A stretch of DNA of 54,327 bases from Armatimonadota bacterium (GTDB lineage Bacteria; Armatimonadota; SYMT01; JACQGL01): NCBI GenBank assembly GCA_016199525.1, contig JACQGL010000067.1:1-54327 (forward strand), written 5' to 3'. Numbering within the stretch: position 1 is the first letter of the stretch; each line of letters opens with the position of its first letter. The notes beneath the pieces were generated by a model, which saw only the letters and a program-made list of their open reading frames with translations, ran no database searches and was not told the origin of the DNA. The translations under genes and the position numbers were made by a program. This document shows, one piece after another, positions 1 through 9,237 of this stretch.

Positions 1-1031
1 CCCTTAACCTTTGCGGCGGTGAGAAGCACGTCATCGGTAGCCGTACAGTTTGGAAACTTGGCAAGCGCGTATTCAGCCGCTTCGCGGGCGCCCGCGGCAT
101 CCTTCAGCGTGCTGCACGCGCGCACCCAGGCAGACAACGCCGCGGCCAGATTGTTGCCCTCGTCTTCACCACGCATCGATAGCGCCCATAGCCGGCACAG
201 GTCACGCGCCTTGTTCATATCTTTCAGCTGGTTTTCCGCCAGCGACTGGGCATTTTGCAGCACCGAAGGCGTGTAATAGCCCTGGGGAGACGTTTTCGCC
301 AGAGCCTCAGCTTTGGCGATAGCGGCGGCGTAGTCTTTTGCCGCAACCAGATCCTGATACTCTTTACTGGCTGCTGCGTCTGGGTCAGCGTCAGTGGGCA
401 GGCTATCCAACCGCTTGCGGACCTCTTCCCCAAGCGGCTTCAGCTCCGGCGAGCTCATAAGCTGGCCGATTACGGCTTCCACATTCCCGCGAAAGTTCGG
501 CTCCCGCCTGCACTCCCTGAACATCTCCTCAATCTGCTGCCTTATCAGGCTCTCATTCTTCTGGGATATGTAGTAGGATATCAGGCCGGCGTGCATGCCA
601 CTGCGGTTAGAGCTTCCCTTGCAGACACTCAGCATCGCCTTATAAGCGGCAAAGCTTAGCTCCGGCTTGTTCAACTGACCGGCAAGTGTGATTAACTGTG
701 TAGCGGCCGAATACGTTATAGATGGATTTTCATTCGGATACTGGGAGACTATCTCCCCGTAGGTCCCGGCAGCAGTGTAGAGGTCTTTAAGTTCCGCTGC
801 CTGAATCATCGCGATTTGCTGAACCGCGACCGCATGGTACTCGCCACTGGGGAACCTCTTGAGCACCGCCTGATACCCCTGGATGGCCTCCCGGTGATTC
901 CCCTTAGCCTCCTTAGCTCGGGCGGCATCCAGCATCGCCTGCGCGGTGAACAGTGGCTGGGCGAAGCTCACGACCTGTAGCTGGACGAGCACCACCCCTG
1001 CCGTGAGCCAAAAGAAAGCTTTGCGAATCAT
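1..1031 (-). CDS. Secreted TPR-like protein, C terminus beyond the window (partial)
   Basis: The reading frame is open from an ATG at 1031 down to base 1, so the 3' end lies outside the window. A strong ribosome site (AAGGAGGT, 1037-1044) sits just before the ATG. Residues 1-25 form a signal peptide (basic start, hydrophobic core, cleavage near SFA-Q). The rest is helical with TPR-like pairs, for example the stretch around 'GNHREAIQGYQAVLKRFPSG', typical of outer-membrane-assembly (YfiO/YbgF-like) tetratricopeptides. Role inferred: a periplasmic or exported scaffold. The specific function is not recognised. Confidence 0.8.
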   Translation of the reverse strand, partial: MIRKAFFWLTAGVVLVQLQVVSFAQPLFTAQAMLDAARAKEAKGNHREAIQGYQAVLKRFPSGEYHAVAVQQIAMIQAAELKDLYTAAGTYGEIVSQYPNENPSITYSAATQLITLAGQLNKPELSFAAYKAMLSVCKGSSNRSGMHAGLISYYISQKNESLIRQQIEEMFRECRREPNFRGNVEAVIGQLMSSPELKPLGEEVRKRLDSLPTDADPDAAASKEYQDLVAAKDYAAAIAKAEALAKTSPQGYYTPSVLQNAQSLAENQLKDMNKARDLCRLWALSMRGEDEGNNLAAALSAWVRACSTLKDAAGAREAAEYALAKFPNCTATDDVLLTAAKVK

Positions 1032-1189
1032 CTTATAACCTCCTTCACATGAACGCCAAAAGAGGAAAAGGCTGCCAGAAGGTACGCATCATTCCGGGCA
1101 CTACGCTGCACAAATGCCACTGTCCCGCCTGGCAGTCAAGAAGAGGGCTTGCAGCGGATCCCTTTGGACCGCCGGTAAGCGATCCCTCG

Positions 1190-1573
1190 CTAATGAAGCG
1201 TCACGTCCACAGCGTCCTGTAGGCGGATGATAGGTGTGCGCTGAGTTCCAGCCTTCTTGAACGATGCGATGCCCGTTGCGGAGACGTACTGTCACACGGT
1301 AGGCAAGCTGTCCCCGTGGACCTTGACTCCGACGTTCCCACCGCCAGCCAAGATATTCGATCCGTCGTCAACAGAGAAGAAAGGGGCTCCGGTACTTGGG
1401 TTGACACCGCCGTTCGTCGCCTTCCTCCAGATCCTAACGAGCAGTCCACAAGTGGCTGTTGTCACAACGAGATCGGATAGATTCACCGGCACGGCGGCTG
1501 ACCGCTTCTTGAATTCGCCAAGGTTGGACCCGGGTCCTGCTATGCGATTCAGGATGAACATCACCGGCCGCTT
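1190..1573 (-). pseudogene. Remnant of an OB-fold-like secreted domain with an in-frame TGA
   Basis: The minus strand reads GLLVRIWRKAT ... FFSVDDGSNI ... GNVGVKVHGDSLPTV, then TGA (1292-1294), then in the same frame QYVSATGIASFKKAG ... PIIRLQDAVDV and a TAG at 1190-1192. I know this pattern (GLLVRTWGxVT, FYIDDGSN, VGQYVxVTGI, IRVRxxxDI) as a C-terminal OB-fold-like module of secreted proteins in Armatimonadota and relatives. The TGA falls where Gly is expected (GGA to TGA is one change). No start codon or upstream domain is recoverable, so this is a decayed gene tail. Family recognition is from memory. Confidence 0.55.
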
Positions 1574-1777
1574 TCCTGGGGCAGGTGATCCGTAACCCGC
1601 TGGATCGTCCGGCGCCGGGCCGGATCGGAATTGAGGCGAACCCTTCCGGCCGGACACACATCCGAAATGAACCCTTACAAGTGTCGACGGCACTCTCGGT
1701 GTGGGTGTGCAGGCTACACCAAGTGGAAGTGCGCCGCCGCACGAGGGGAGGTTCCATCGAAAGGGGTGGAAAAGCGG

Positions 1778-1870
1778 TCAGGCGGCAACCCTCTCCTTGG
1801 CTCTGACCCGAACTCCGTTCTGGTAGACCACTCCCTCCGCTACCTCGGCCAGTAGTTCCGGCGCATCCCG
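1778..1870 (-). pseudogene. C-terminal fragment of an unrecognised gene
   Basis: About 30 codons read like a genuine protein end (PELLAEVAEGVVYQNGVRVR followed by AKERVAA and a stop). Upstream the same frame dissolves into nonsense where the opposite strand carries the transposase remnant. It may be a small gene cut by that insertion. The family is not recognised. Confidence 0.25.
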
Positions 1871-1879
1871 CCGGTCGTC

Positions 1880-2150
1880 GTTCCCGCCCCAAGTGGGAAG
1901 CACGCTATCTGGAATCACCGCGTGGCAAGCAGCTCTACGCCCGCCGTAGCGGGACGATCGAACCGTCGTTTGGCAACCTGAAAGAGCACTTCGGCATTGA
2001 CCCAGTGTGGGTGCGAGGGCTGGTCCCGATGCAATCGGGATCGGCACCTTCCTCCTGACGGCGATCTACGCGCACCAGGTCCTGATGTGGATGAACGTCG
2101 AAGAACGTCAGCCTGTGGGCCAGGTGCGCGACCGGATCAACGCACTGTAA
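1880..2150 (+). pseudogene. Transposase C-terminal remnant, frameshifted
   Basis: The plus strand reads KWEARYLESPRGKQLYARRS-GTIEPSFGNLKEHFGIDPVWVRGL, a DDE-transposase-like C-terminal segment with the final acidic residue in a GTIEPSFGNLKE context. Near 2025 it shifts by one base to DAIGIGTFLLTAIYAHQVLM and on to RDRINAL-stop (TAA 2148-2150). There is no N-terminal half, and no complete terminal inverted repeats are visible, so the element is dead. It marks this stretch as a site of past insertion. Confidence 0.6.
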
Positions 2151-2396
2151 ATGGCGAGTGTCCGAAGCGCTACAGGCAGCACGATCTCGCGATGGCTCGC
2201 TTGGTCCCTGGCTCGGCGAGTCAGGGTCGGTCACCCAATCGAGGGTCAGCCACCCAGCGTAGTCCCGCTAACCCAAAACGGCAATCAGGGAGACGCTTGG
2301 TCGGGCCATTATGCACAACCCTCGATTAGGCAGATGAGAGTATTAGGATGTTAGCGCGAGTCTGACGAATACCCCTGTACAAGAGAGGGCGCCGGG
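2151..2396. other. Intergenic, no gene supported
   Basis: Spacer between the transposase remnant and the zinc-ribbon ORF. A 9-bp inverted pair (ATCGAGGGT near 2239 and ACCCTCGAT near 2321) lies about 75 bp apart, too far for a simple terminator. It could be part of the old insertion-element end. No conserved promoter boxes are obvious. Confidence 0.4.
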
Positions 2397-2537
2397 ATGG
2401 AACCGACATTCCGGACGTGTTCCCGATGCGGAGCTTCTCTGTCGCCAGACGTTGCCTTCTGCCCGCACTGCGGCCGCCGCAACAAGCCCACAAGGGTACC
2501 CGTCGCCCAGGGCTTGCCGTCAAGGGAGGTATCCTGA
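2397..2537 (+). CDS. Zinc-ribbon micro-protein, 46 aa
   Basis: A short ORF starts at ATG 2397 and stops at TGA 2535-2537. The protein has two CxxC knuckles (C8-C11 and C22-C25 in the contexts TCSRCG and FCPHCG) followed by a basic tail (GRRNK), a classic zinc-ribbon fold. Its stop overlaps the start of the next gene by one base (TGATG), which suggests translational coupling. The ribosome site is weak (AGAGAGGG upstream). Likely role: a small zinc-binding adaptor acting with the following TPR membrane protein. Such zinc_ribbon peptides are common fused or next to membrane TPR proteins. No enzymatic role is implied. Confidence 0.65.
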   Translation: MEPTFRTCSRCGASLSPDVAFCPHCGRRNKPTRVPVAQGLPSREVS

Positions 2538-3466
2538 TGCGAGAGGACGATTACCTGCGGCCGGCGAGAATCTATGCCGATAAGGGCAACTATGCGCAGG
2601 CGCTCCACATCTGCCAGCGGGGGTTGGGGGAACACCCTGACAGCCTGCCGTTGCTGGAGCTCGCGGCTCAGGCGGCATTGCTCCTACAAGACGAGCACCA
2701 GCACGCTACTTATGCCCTCCGTGTTGCCAACCTGAACCTTGCGCAAGATGACCGAATGGCAGCCCGTGCCGTGTGCCAGTTCTGCAGGGAATCCAATCTC
2801 ACGCGCGCTAGGATGCTCCTGGAGACCGCATGGCGTCGGTTCCCGCGATCTGCATCTCTTGCCGCCGCCGATCTGGTGTACTGCTGCTATGCGCACCAGA
2901 TGCCCGAGGCACGGTACCTGCCACTCGCCTACCTGAACGCAGGGGATGTGCTGGCTCAATCTGGCCTGCCGATGGCGGTTGCCGTCTGGACCTGGGGCCT
3001 GGACCACTACCCTGAAGACCCCTCGCTCCACGAGCGTCTCGCCCACGCTTACACCCAATTGGGGGATACCAGCCGGGCGAGATTACACCTGGACTGGCTG
3101 CAGGTTCATCGCGCCCAACAGGCACATCAGGCGGCCAGAAGCGCGCAGACTGGTGCGATCCTAGGCGGCACAACAGCTGTGGCGGGCGGTGCAGTAGGGG
3201 TGGGCGGCGCGGTGGCAGGTACGGCTATCGGTGCGCTCGGCTTGTCGCTGACCGCGTCGGGAGCAGCGGTATCGGCAACGGGATGTGGATGCCTCATCGG
3301 GCTTCCGGTGATGGCGCTCGGTGTGCTGCTCTGCATCACCGGGGTTGCCTGGGGCGTTCTGTCTGCCGCCATCGGGGGCCTGCTCGGCCTGCTCGGGATC
3401 ACAACGGCAGGAATAGCACACTACCGGGCCTCAAAGGGACAGAACGGGCGATCACGGCGGCGATGA
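2537..3466 (+). CDS. TPR protein with C-terminal glycine-zipper membrane region
   Basis: The start at 2537 is chosen because GGAGGT lies eight bases upstream and the frame overlaps the preceding zinc-ribbon stop. The 309-residue product opens with helical tetratricopeptide repeats (residues 5 to about 200, with motifs such as GNYAQALHICQRGL and GDTSRARLHLDWL). It then has a long Gly/Ala-rich hydrophobic region (about 210-295) with glycine-zipper spacing, probably two or three membrane segments, and a basic end (SKGQNGRSRRR). No signal peptide is present. It is probably an inner-membrane scaffold facing the cytoplasm. The coupled zinc-ribbon ORF suggests the two act together. Specific function unknown. 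Confidence 0.7.
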   Translation: MREDDYLRPARIYADKGNYAQALHICQRGLGEHPDSLPLLELAAQAALLLQDEHQHATYALRVANLNLAQDDRMAARAVCQFCRESNLTRARMLLETAWRRFPRSASLAAADLVYCCYAHQMPEARYLPLAYLNAGDVLAQSGLPMAVAVWTWGLDHYPEDPSLHERLAHAYTQLGDTSRARLHLDWLQVHRAQQAHQAARSAQTGAILGGTTAVAGGAVGVGGAVAGTAIGALGLSLTASGAAVSATGCGCLIGLPVMALGVLLCITGVAWGVLSAAIGGLLGLLGITTAGIAHYRASKGQNGRSRRR

Positions 3467-3613
3467 GATGCGCGGCGCGGGGCGCCGCCTGGCCAAAGAC
3501 TACGAGCGACTGCCTGAAACGGTTGCCGGGCTGCATTTCGTGGTGTTCGCCTGCCTGACCCGTACGGGCCGCTGCTCGCAAGTGCATAACACACTCCAGA
3601 AGGGATTCGCCGC

Positions 3614-4801
3614 CTACGAAGGCGGGCGTGCCGATCTCCACGCCGGGTCTTCCGAGGCGAGATTCTCGATCCGGTACGGCCGGTATTGCCCGATTCTCCG
3701 ATAGTTCTCGTGATACCGCGCGAGCTTGTCCGGATCGACCTCGATCCCCAGGCCCGGCGGGGACGGTACGCCCCAGTGCGGCTGCCGGGCAATGGGAATC
3801 GGCTCGGTCAGGATGTCGTCAGCCATCATCGTGGCTGTCTGCTGGTGCCCTTCCACGATGCGCGGCAGCGTTAGCAGCACCTGCTGTCCCGCCGCCGCTG
3901 CAATGCCCAGCTCTCCGTGGGTGTGCTTGCAGACGCGCATCCCCTGGAGCGCGGCGACGCAGGAGAGGCGGTGAAAATGGCCGATGCTGCCGACCCAGTA
4001 CGGGCTGAAGCAGAGCACGTCGCAGGCGCGCCGCGTGATAACCTCCCAGGCATCCGCCACGCGCCATAACCCCTCGTTTGCGGCAAGCAGTACGTCCGTC
4101 TTCTGCTTGAGTTCGATCATGTTCTCTACGGGATCGGCAGGAACCGGCTGCTCGGCGAAATCGACGCCGTACTGATCCAGCCGCCGCAGGTTGCGTGCCG
4201 CCTCGGCGACGCTCCAGGCTTCATTGGCGTCGATGCGGATCTTGCGATCTGGCCCGATCGCCTGCCGGATGATGCGTAGCGCCTCGACCTCCCGCTCGAT
4301 GTCGATGCCCGTCTTGATGTAGAAGATCTCGAACCCGGCTGCCACGCCGCGCCGACACTCTTCCTCCAGAACCGACAGGTCGCCGGTGGGAAGATACCAG
4401 AAGTAGCTGACGCGGGTGCGGCGCAGTCCCCCGAGCAGGTTGTAGATCGGCTGCCCTGCGGCCTTGCCACAGAGGTCCCATAGAGCCATATCCACGCCGG
4501 CCCAGGCGAAGTTGAACGTCGGCTCGCGGAAATTCCAGATGCCCCGGCGGTAGCAATCGTGCCACAGCGCTTCCCGGTTCCAGGGATTCCGCCCCAGCAG
4601 CAGCGGCTCGAACGCCCGCAGCGCCTCGTAGACCGATTCGACGTTCGCCCCGCTGCAGCTCTCACCCCAGCCGACCGAGCCGTCGTCCGTCACAATCCTC
4701 ACGACCACGTCGGTAACGCCGTCACGATTCACCTGGGAACTATTCTCGCGATGGGTATAGGGGACGCTGACTGTCGTCAGCTCGAGGGCGGCGATTCGCA
4801 T
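3614..4801 (-). CDS. Enolase-superfamily (mandelate racemase/muconate lactonizing) enzyme
   Basis: The 395-residue protein is chosen from ATG 4801, preceded by AGGGAGG ten bases away; an in-frame ATG further upstream would add an unrelated basic tail. It has the N-terminal capping domain (1-125) and TIM barrel. Catalytic-type residues are visible: Lys163 (YIKTG), metal ligands Asp191 (RIDANEAW), Glu217 (FAEQP) and Glu243 (AANEG), and a late His pair (KHTHGE, 293-295). Members abstract a proton alpha to a carboxylate; many are sugar-acid dehydratases. The gene overlaps the upstream SDR gene by 25 bp, so the two are likely co-transcribed and serve one sugar-acid pathway. The substrate cannot be read from sequence. 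Confidence 0.85.
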   Translation of the reverse strand: MRIAALELTTVSVPYTHRENSSQVNRDGVTDVVVRIVTDDGSVGWGESCSGANVESVYEALRAFEPLLLGRNPWNREALWHDCYRRGIWNFREPTFNFAWAGVDMALWDLCGKAAGQPIYNLLGGLRRTRVSYFWYLPTGDLSVLEEECRRGVAAGFEIFYIKTGIDIEREVEALRIIRQAIGPDRKIRIDANEAWSVAEAARNLRRLDQYGVDFAEQPVPADPVENMIELKQKTDVLLAANEGLWRVADAWEVITRRACDVLCFSPYWVGSIGHFHRLSCVAALQGMRVCKHTHGELGIAAAAGQQVLLTLPRIVEGHQQTATMMADDILTEPIPIARQPHWGVPSPPGLGIEVDPDKLARYHENYRRIGQYRPYRIENLASEDPAWRSARPPS

Positions 4802-5631
4802 CTTCCGTGGGCCTCCCTTTCTCTGCTTGGCCGGTTTATGCTCTCCATCACGTCGATATGAGCGCACTTGAACGCCGCATACCCGGCGTCCACCTGATGG
4901 ATGCTTCCCGTGATACCGCGCGCCTCGTCGGAGGCCAGAAAGAGCGCCAGCGGCACGACATCCTCCGGCGGCGGCACGGGTAGCAGATGGAGCGCCTGGA
5001 TCTGCTCGCGCGACACCGGGTCGTCCATAAAAACCGCCTGCGGCTCAGTCGCGACGAAGCCCGGTGAGATCGCATTCACGCGAATGTGGTAGCGCGCCAG
5101 TCCCGCGGCGAGGGACCGGGTCATCGCGAGGACACCGCCTTTGGCGGCCGTGTAGGCGTCCAGTCCCGGACAGCCGATCTGCGCATCCACCGTCCCCGTG
5201 AAGACCATGGCCCCACCGCCCCTCCGGATCATCGCCTGGCCCGCGTACTTCGCGCACAGAAACACACCGCGCAGGATCACCCGGTGAATGCGGTCGAACA
5301 CCTCCTCGTCCAGGTCGGTGGCGCAGGCATCCCGGAGGTTGATCAGGGGGACATCCGCGGCGTTCGTGAACAGGATATCCACACCACCGAACGTCTCCTC
5401 CGCGTGCGCCACCGTGTTCCGGACGCTCTCCGAATCGCCCACATCCGTTCGGACGAAGAGGCTCCGGCCACCGGCATCCCGTATTCTCGCCGCCACCCGC
5501 TCGCCGGAATCCGGGTTGATCTCTGCCACAACGACGGCGGCGCCCTCACGGGCAAAGAGCATGGCCCCGGCTCGGCCGATCCCCGATCCGGCGCCGGTGA
5601 TGAGCGCCGTTTTGCCTTTCAGTCGGTCCAT
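4777..5631 (-). CDS. Short-chain dehydrogenase/reductase (SDR)
   Basis: A 284-residue classical SDR. It has the nucleotide-binding TGAGSGIG motif at residues 12-19, the NAA variant of the NAG motif near 90, and the catalytic pair Tyr160 and Lys164 (YTAAK). The usual active-site Ser region reads FTGTVDA, so Thr147 probably replaces Ser. GGGAGG precedes the ATG at 5631. It is the first gene of a two-gene unit with the enolase-superfamily enzyme. Together they resemble sugar or sugar-acid catabolic pairs in which the SDR oxidises a lactol or alcohol and the dehydratase acts on the acid. It is divergent from the GH4 gene, with 151 bp between them. Confidence 0.85.
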   Translation of the reverse strand: MDRLKGKTALITGAGSGIGRAGAMLFAREGAAVVVAEINPDSGERVAARIRDAGGRSLFVRTDVGDSESVRNTVAHAEETFGGVDILFTNAADVPLINLRDACATDLDEEVFDRIHRVILRGVFLCAKYAGQAMIRRGGGAMVFTGTVDAQIGCPGLDAYTAAKGGVLAMTRSLAAGLARYHIRVNAISPGFVATEPQAVFMDDPVSREQIQALHLLPVPPPEDVVPLALFLASDEARGITGSIHQVDAGYAAFKCAHIDVMESINRPSREREAHGRCESPPSS

Positions 5632-5696
5632 CGCGTCCCGCCTCCCTTCCGCAACTGCCTCCCATCTCCTTTTCCCGTCGCGATCCGGGGAAACCT

Positions 5697-5725
5697 TTGA
5701 CAGCGCGGTAGGATTCCTCTACACT
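5697..5725 (+). promoter_or_regulatory. Sigma70-type promoter for the GH4 gene
   Basis: A perfect -35 box TTGACA (5697-5702) and a -10 box TACACT (5720-5725) are separated by exactly 17 bp. Transcription would start near 5732, about 50 bases before the GH4 ATG. The same -10 sequence recurs before the MoxR operon. Confidence 0.7.
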
Positions 5726-5782
5726 CAGTCGTATTGGTTACGAGGGGAAGCGGGTCAGGCAGTTCACAGAAAGGATGGGCTG

Positions 5783-7159
5783 ATGCGAGAGAAGATCGTC
5801 TTAATCGGCGCGGGGAGTGCCATGTTCACGCGCGGCCTGCTGGCCGACCTGATCCAGCGCGGCTGGGAGGCGGAGCTGGCGCTGGTGGACACAGATCCGT
5901 CCGCCCTGGAAGTGGCGGAAGGATTGGCGCGCAAGATGATGGCGGCGAAAGCCGCTCCCCTCCGATTGTCGGCGGCGCAGGATCGGCGCGACGTGCTGCG
6001 GGATGCCACCGCCGTTATCTGCACGGTGGGGGTCGGCGGTCGGCGCGCCTGGGAGCAGGATGTCTTCATTCCTCGCCAGTACGGCCTCTACTACCCGGTT
6101 GGCGACACCGTTGGGCCGGGGGGCGCAGCGCGCGCGCTGCGGATGATCCCGGCGATGGTGAGGATCGCCGAAGACATTCTGGATCTCGCCCCGCAGGCGC
6201 TCTTCTTTAACTATGCCAACCCGATGTCCGCCAACTGTCGGGCGATTCGCAAGGCGACGGGCGCCCCGGTCGTTGGGCTGTGTCATGGCGTCTCCGGTGT
6301 CGGCCACTACCTCGCAGAGACGTTGGGAGTCGCCCGGTCAGAGATCCGTTACGCAGCGGTAGGCATCAACCATCTCACCTGGTTTGTGGAGGTGCGGGTG
6401 GGTGGAGAAGATGCCCTGCCTCGTCTGCGAGAGATCGCGGCACGGAAGGTGGCCCAATACGCCGAGCAGCAGGCGCGGTCCACGGAGGGAACGGAGGGCG
6501 GGGTGGGCGAGTCGTATCGAGAGAACCCCTTCTGCTGGCATCTGGTGCACCTGTTCGGTGCGTTTCCCTCCGCCATGGATCCGCACGTCACAGAGTTCTT
6601 TCCCCAGTTCTTCCGCGACGGGCGGTACTACGGCAAGATCCTGGGGGTGGATGCCTTCAGCTTCGAGCGCCGCATCGCCCGCGGCGACGCGATCTACGCA
6701 GAGATGCGCGAAGATGCTCTCTCGCCGCAACCACTCGGCCCCGACTACTTGGGCCGGACCGGCGGGGAGCACGAGCAGGTGCTGGACATCATCGAGGTGA
6801 TCCGCACGGCGAGGAGCACGATCTACTCTGCCAATCTCCCGAACGCGGGCCAGGTCCCGAACCTACCTCCGGCGGCGGTGCTCGAAAGCCCGGCGGTTGC
6901 CGATGGCGGCGGGTTGCGCGCCATCCAGCAGCACCCCCTGCCGACGGCGCTCGCTGGTACACTCGCCACGCGGTTCCTCTGGGTGGAGACCGTCGTCGAT
7001 GCCGCGCTGGAGGGCAGCCGGGAGAAGTTCATCCAGGCGCTGGTTCTCGACGGGGCGGTCGACTCCCTGGAAACGGCGACCCGCCTGGCGGATGACCTGC
7101 TAACCGCCCACGCCCAGTTCCTGCCCCAGTTCGAGCGGGCCAGAGCCGGAAGAGCGTAG
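5783..7159 (+). CDS. Glycoside hydrolase family 4 (alpha-galactosidase/6-phospho-glucosidase type)
   Basis: The 458-residue protein starts at ATG 5783 (AAGGATG upstream, and the NAD fold begins at once); a longer upstream frame runs through the promoter and the divergent gene. GH4 enzymes are unusual in needing NAD+ and Mn2+ and hydrolyse by redox elimination. The Rossmann motif [11 protein letters not shown] is at residues 8-18. NYANPM (143-148), the metal-binding Cys167-His168 (LCHGV) and GINHLTWF (195-202) match the family. Length is normal. It is cytoplasmic. With the divergent SDR and enolase-superfamily genes it suggests uptake and breakdown of a glycoside. The exact sugar is not decided. 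Confidence 0.88.
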   Translation: MREKIVLIGAGSAMFTRGLLADLIQRGWEAELALVDTDPSALEVAEGLARKMMAAKAAPLRLSAAQDRRDVLRDATAVICTVGVGGRRAWEQDVFIPRQYGLYYPVGDTVGPGGAARALRMIPAMVRIAEDILDLAPQALFFNYANPMSANCRAIRKATGAPVVGLCHGVSGVGHYLAETLGVARSEIRYAAVGINHLTWFVEVRVGGEDALPRLREIAARKVAQYAEQQARSTEGTEGGVGESYRENPFCWHLVHLFGAFPSAMDPHVTEFFPQFFRDGRYYGKILGVDAFSFERRIARGDAIYAEMREDALSPQPLGPDYLGRTGGEHEQVLDIIEVIRTARSTIYSANLPNAGQVPNLPPAAVLESPAVADGGGLRAIQQHPLPTALAGTLATRFLWVETVVDAALEGSREKFIQALVLDGAVDSLETATRLADDLLTAHAQFLPQFERARAGRA

Positions 7160-7485
7160 CGGCGAGCTGTCCGGACCACCCCTTTGGGGCGGTGCCCCGT
7201 CACGATGTCCTCGATGCGATGCGTCCGCCACTGGAAGAAGGCACCATGAGCCGGGCCGGCGTCAACGCGACCTTCACCAATCCCACCCGCCTCACCTTGG
7301 TAGTGATGAACTCCTGCCCGTGTGCTCATTAGCTCCGGTAACGCCTGCACCCTGGAGCGGAAGTACGTCAGCCTCTGCGGGAGGTGGATAGGACAGGCGG
7401 AGCGGTGGCGGGCAGTCTGACGACGGCAGGAGCGAGTACCGCCGGTCGTGCGACTCGGAACGCAGTGGGCATCCTTCCAGCCCCG
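7160..7485. other. Spacer between GH4 and the QueC-like gene
   Basis: No supported gene. Just after the GH4 stop a GC-rich hairpin (CCACCCC-TTT-GGGGCGG, about 7178-7194) could help end transcription, although no U-run follows. I looked here for a copy of the tRNA-Ala 3' end that would mark an attachment site for the neighbouring module and found none. Confidence 0.4.
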
Positions 7486-9237
7486 CTATCGCGCCACCCC
7501 AACCCAGACGCCCTCGTGGCACTCGAAGTCGACGGTGAACTGCCCGATGTTCGTAATCGCGGCGTTGGGGTCATAGACGATGAAGAGGACGCAGGCCCCC
7601 TGCTGGCGGTACACGAGCACACGGCTCGTCATCTCGGTCTGGATGCCGTTCAGCCGGTCCCTACCCCGCACGTACTTGAACTCCAGGAAGAGCGGCTTCG
7701 CGCCGTCCGTGGGCAGGTCGGAGAAGTCCGCCTTCGTAGTGACCGCGCCGAAGGGTAGTTGCGGCGTCTCCCGGTACAGAGTCTCCATCGCACCCTGGAA
7801 CACGGCCTCGCCAACGTCCTGAACGTGCCGTTCGCTCCTCGCCTCCTCGGTCTGGAACGCGGACGGGAGCGCCGAGCAGAGGAGGTCTCGCAAGCGGTGC
7901 GCGCAGCGGTCACGCGGGTCCACGACGTGCTGACCGCGCCCCATCAGCCCCAGGAGCGACGTGGGCGGGAGCGTGCCCCGGCGTATCAGCGCGGCGTGGT
8001 GCCCAATCATCAAGTCGAGGACCCCATTCACGTTCTGCTGGTGGCGTTGGAACAAAGACCAGAGTTGCTCGCCGTGCCAGTCCGGGTTCCCATCCGTGGG
8101 CAGGCAGTCGTACAGCTCCGGAAACTGTTTGAAGAAAGCGTCGGCGTTCGGAAGCTCTTCCAGCAGGCGCGCAAACCGCACGTAGTTCTCGGCGTGCGTC
8201 CGCTCCACGCCCTCGCCCAGCGGGCCGATGAAGATATCCTTCTCATACCGCTTCGCCAGGTCGTACATCTGCATCTCGGCGGCAATCGAGGCGAAGCGCC
8301 GGTCGATACACTGGCTGCACACGCCGCAGTGGGGCTGCTGCTTCGTCATCGCCTCCAAGTGCGCGCAGGAGACGGTTTCCTGGAGAAGCTCCGGGTGGCC
8401 GGAGGCCCGGATATCCTCGAACACCTCCCGGCGCGTTTTGTAGATGAAGGTGTTCCTGATGGTCAGCCCGGCGCGCCCGGTCAGGATGCGTGCAAACTCT
8501 TGCAAGAGTTCCAGGTGGCGCGGGTGCGTGGAGCGCGTCAGGAAGGTGCCGACGTTCTGCCCGGACTGCGGGAGGTTGATGCTCACCACGCCGTTGTCGC
8601 ACAGCCGCACGTCGTCCAGGCCGAGCATCGCCGCCGTGACCACGCCGAGGCTGGCGAAGAGGAACGAGCGGCTGCGCTGCGACTGCTCCTTCGTCCGTGG
8701 GCCACCCTTGCGATTGACCCACATACTGATGTGCGGAAAGTCCCACGCCGGGTACCTTTTCCGGATAAGGCCGACCAGGTTTCTCTGGCGCGCATCTACC
8801 ACCGGAGCGGCGCGGTGGCTTACCAGGACCGGCCGGTGCCCCTGCTGCACAGCTTCGAGAACAGCGGCAAGCGAGTCGGCTCCCCCGGAAAAAAGAATGA
8901 CTACATCCGCTCTCGGCAGCGGGTGGATGGGTTCGTGGAAATGGAGTACCTTCTGGATCGGCTCCCCCTCGGCCCGCTGCACGAACTCGAAGGACCACTC
9001 GTCACCGGTGAGGAAGCGGAGTGTTTCATCCAGCGCCAGCTGCACCTTCGGGTCTTGCCAGAGCGCCAGGTCCCAGACCGGCACTACCATGCGGAACCCC
9101 CGACACCAGCGGTCGGCGAACACGTCCTTCGGCGTGTAGCGCAGCACCCCCCGGTCTGCCATGTAAACGAAGCTCGCCACCCAGAGCAGGTCGTCCAGGT
9201 AGCGCGGAATCTCCTGGCCGAAGCCGGTGCGGAACAC
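7486..9237 (-). CDS. QueC-like protein fused to a PD-(D/E)XK nuclease-like domain (Qat/CBASS-type)
   Basis: The intact frame gives 583 residues from GTG 9237. The homologous N terminus probably begins at GTG 9357 in the same frame, interrupted by a TGA at 9283-9285. Residues 117-122 (SGGADS) are the ATP pyrophosphatase PP-loop of QueC. Cys291, Cys304, Cys307 and Cys310 (CGVCSQC) form the QueC zinc site. The C-terminal 90 residues carry a restriction-nuclease pattern: Asp504 (KADFSD), then Glu519-x-Lys521 (LEFKY), and a YRQQG...VLFIVYDP strand. QueC makes 7-cyano-7-deazaguanine. QueC-like proteins also occur in Qat and type IV CBASS immunity. No queuosine genes are nearby, and the upstream partner overlaps by GTGA, so a defence role is inferred. 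Whether it is expressed full length is open. Confidence 0.65.
   Translation of the reverse strand: MFRTGFGQEIPRYLDDLLWVASFVYMADRGVLRYTPKDVFADRWCRGFRMVVPVWDLALWQDPKVQLALDETLRFLTGDEWSFEFVQRAEGEPIQKVLHFHEPIHPLPRADVVILFSGGADSLAAVLEAVQQGHRPVLVSHRAAPVVDARQRNLVGLIRKRYPAWDFPHISMWVNRKGGPRTKEQSQRSRSFLFASLGVVTAAMLGLDDVRLCDNGVVSINLPQSGQNVGTFLTRSTHPRHLELLQEFARILTGRAGLTIRNTFIYKTRREVFEDIRASGHPELLQETVSCAHLEAMTKQQPHCGVCSQCIDRRFASIAAEMQMYDLAKRYEKDIFIGPLGEGVERTHAENYVRFARLLEELPNADAFFKQFPELYDCLPTDGNPDWHGEQLWSLFQRHQQNVNGVLDLMIGHHAALIRRGTLPPTSLLGLMGRGQHVVDPRDRCAHRLRDLLCSALPSAFQTEEARSERHVQDVGEAVFQGAMETLYRETPQLPFGAVTTKADFSDLPTDGAKPLFLEFKYVRGRDRLNGIQTEMTSRVLVYRQQGACVLFIVYDPNAAITNIGQFTVDFECHEGVWVGVAR

Noticed and set aside
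2239-2330. 9-bp inverted pair ATCGAGGGT/ACCCTCGAT as IS ends or terminator
   Set aside because: Arms are about 75 bp apart, short, and not flanked by a target duplication.
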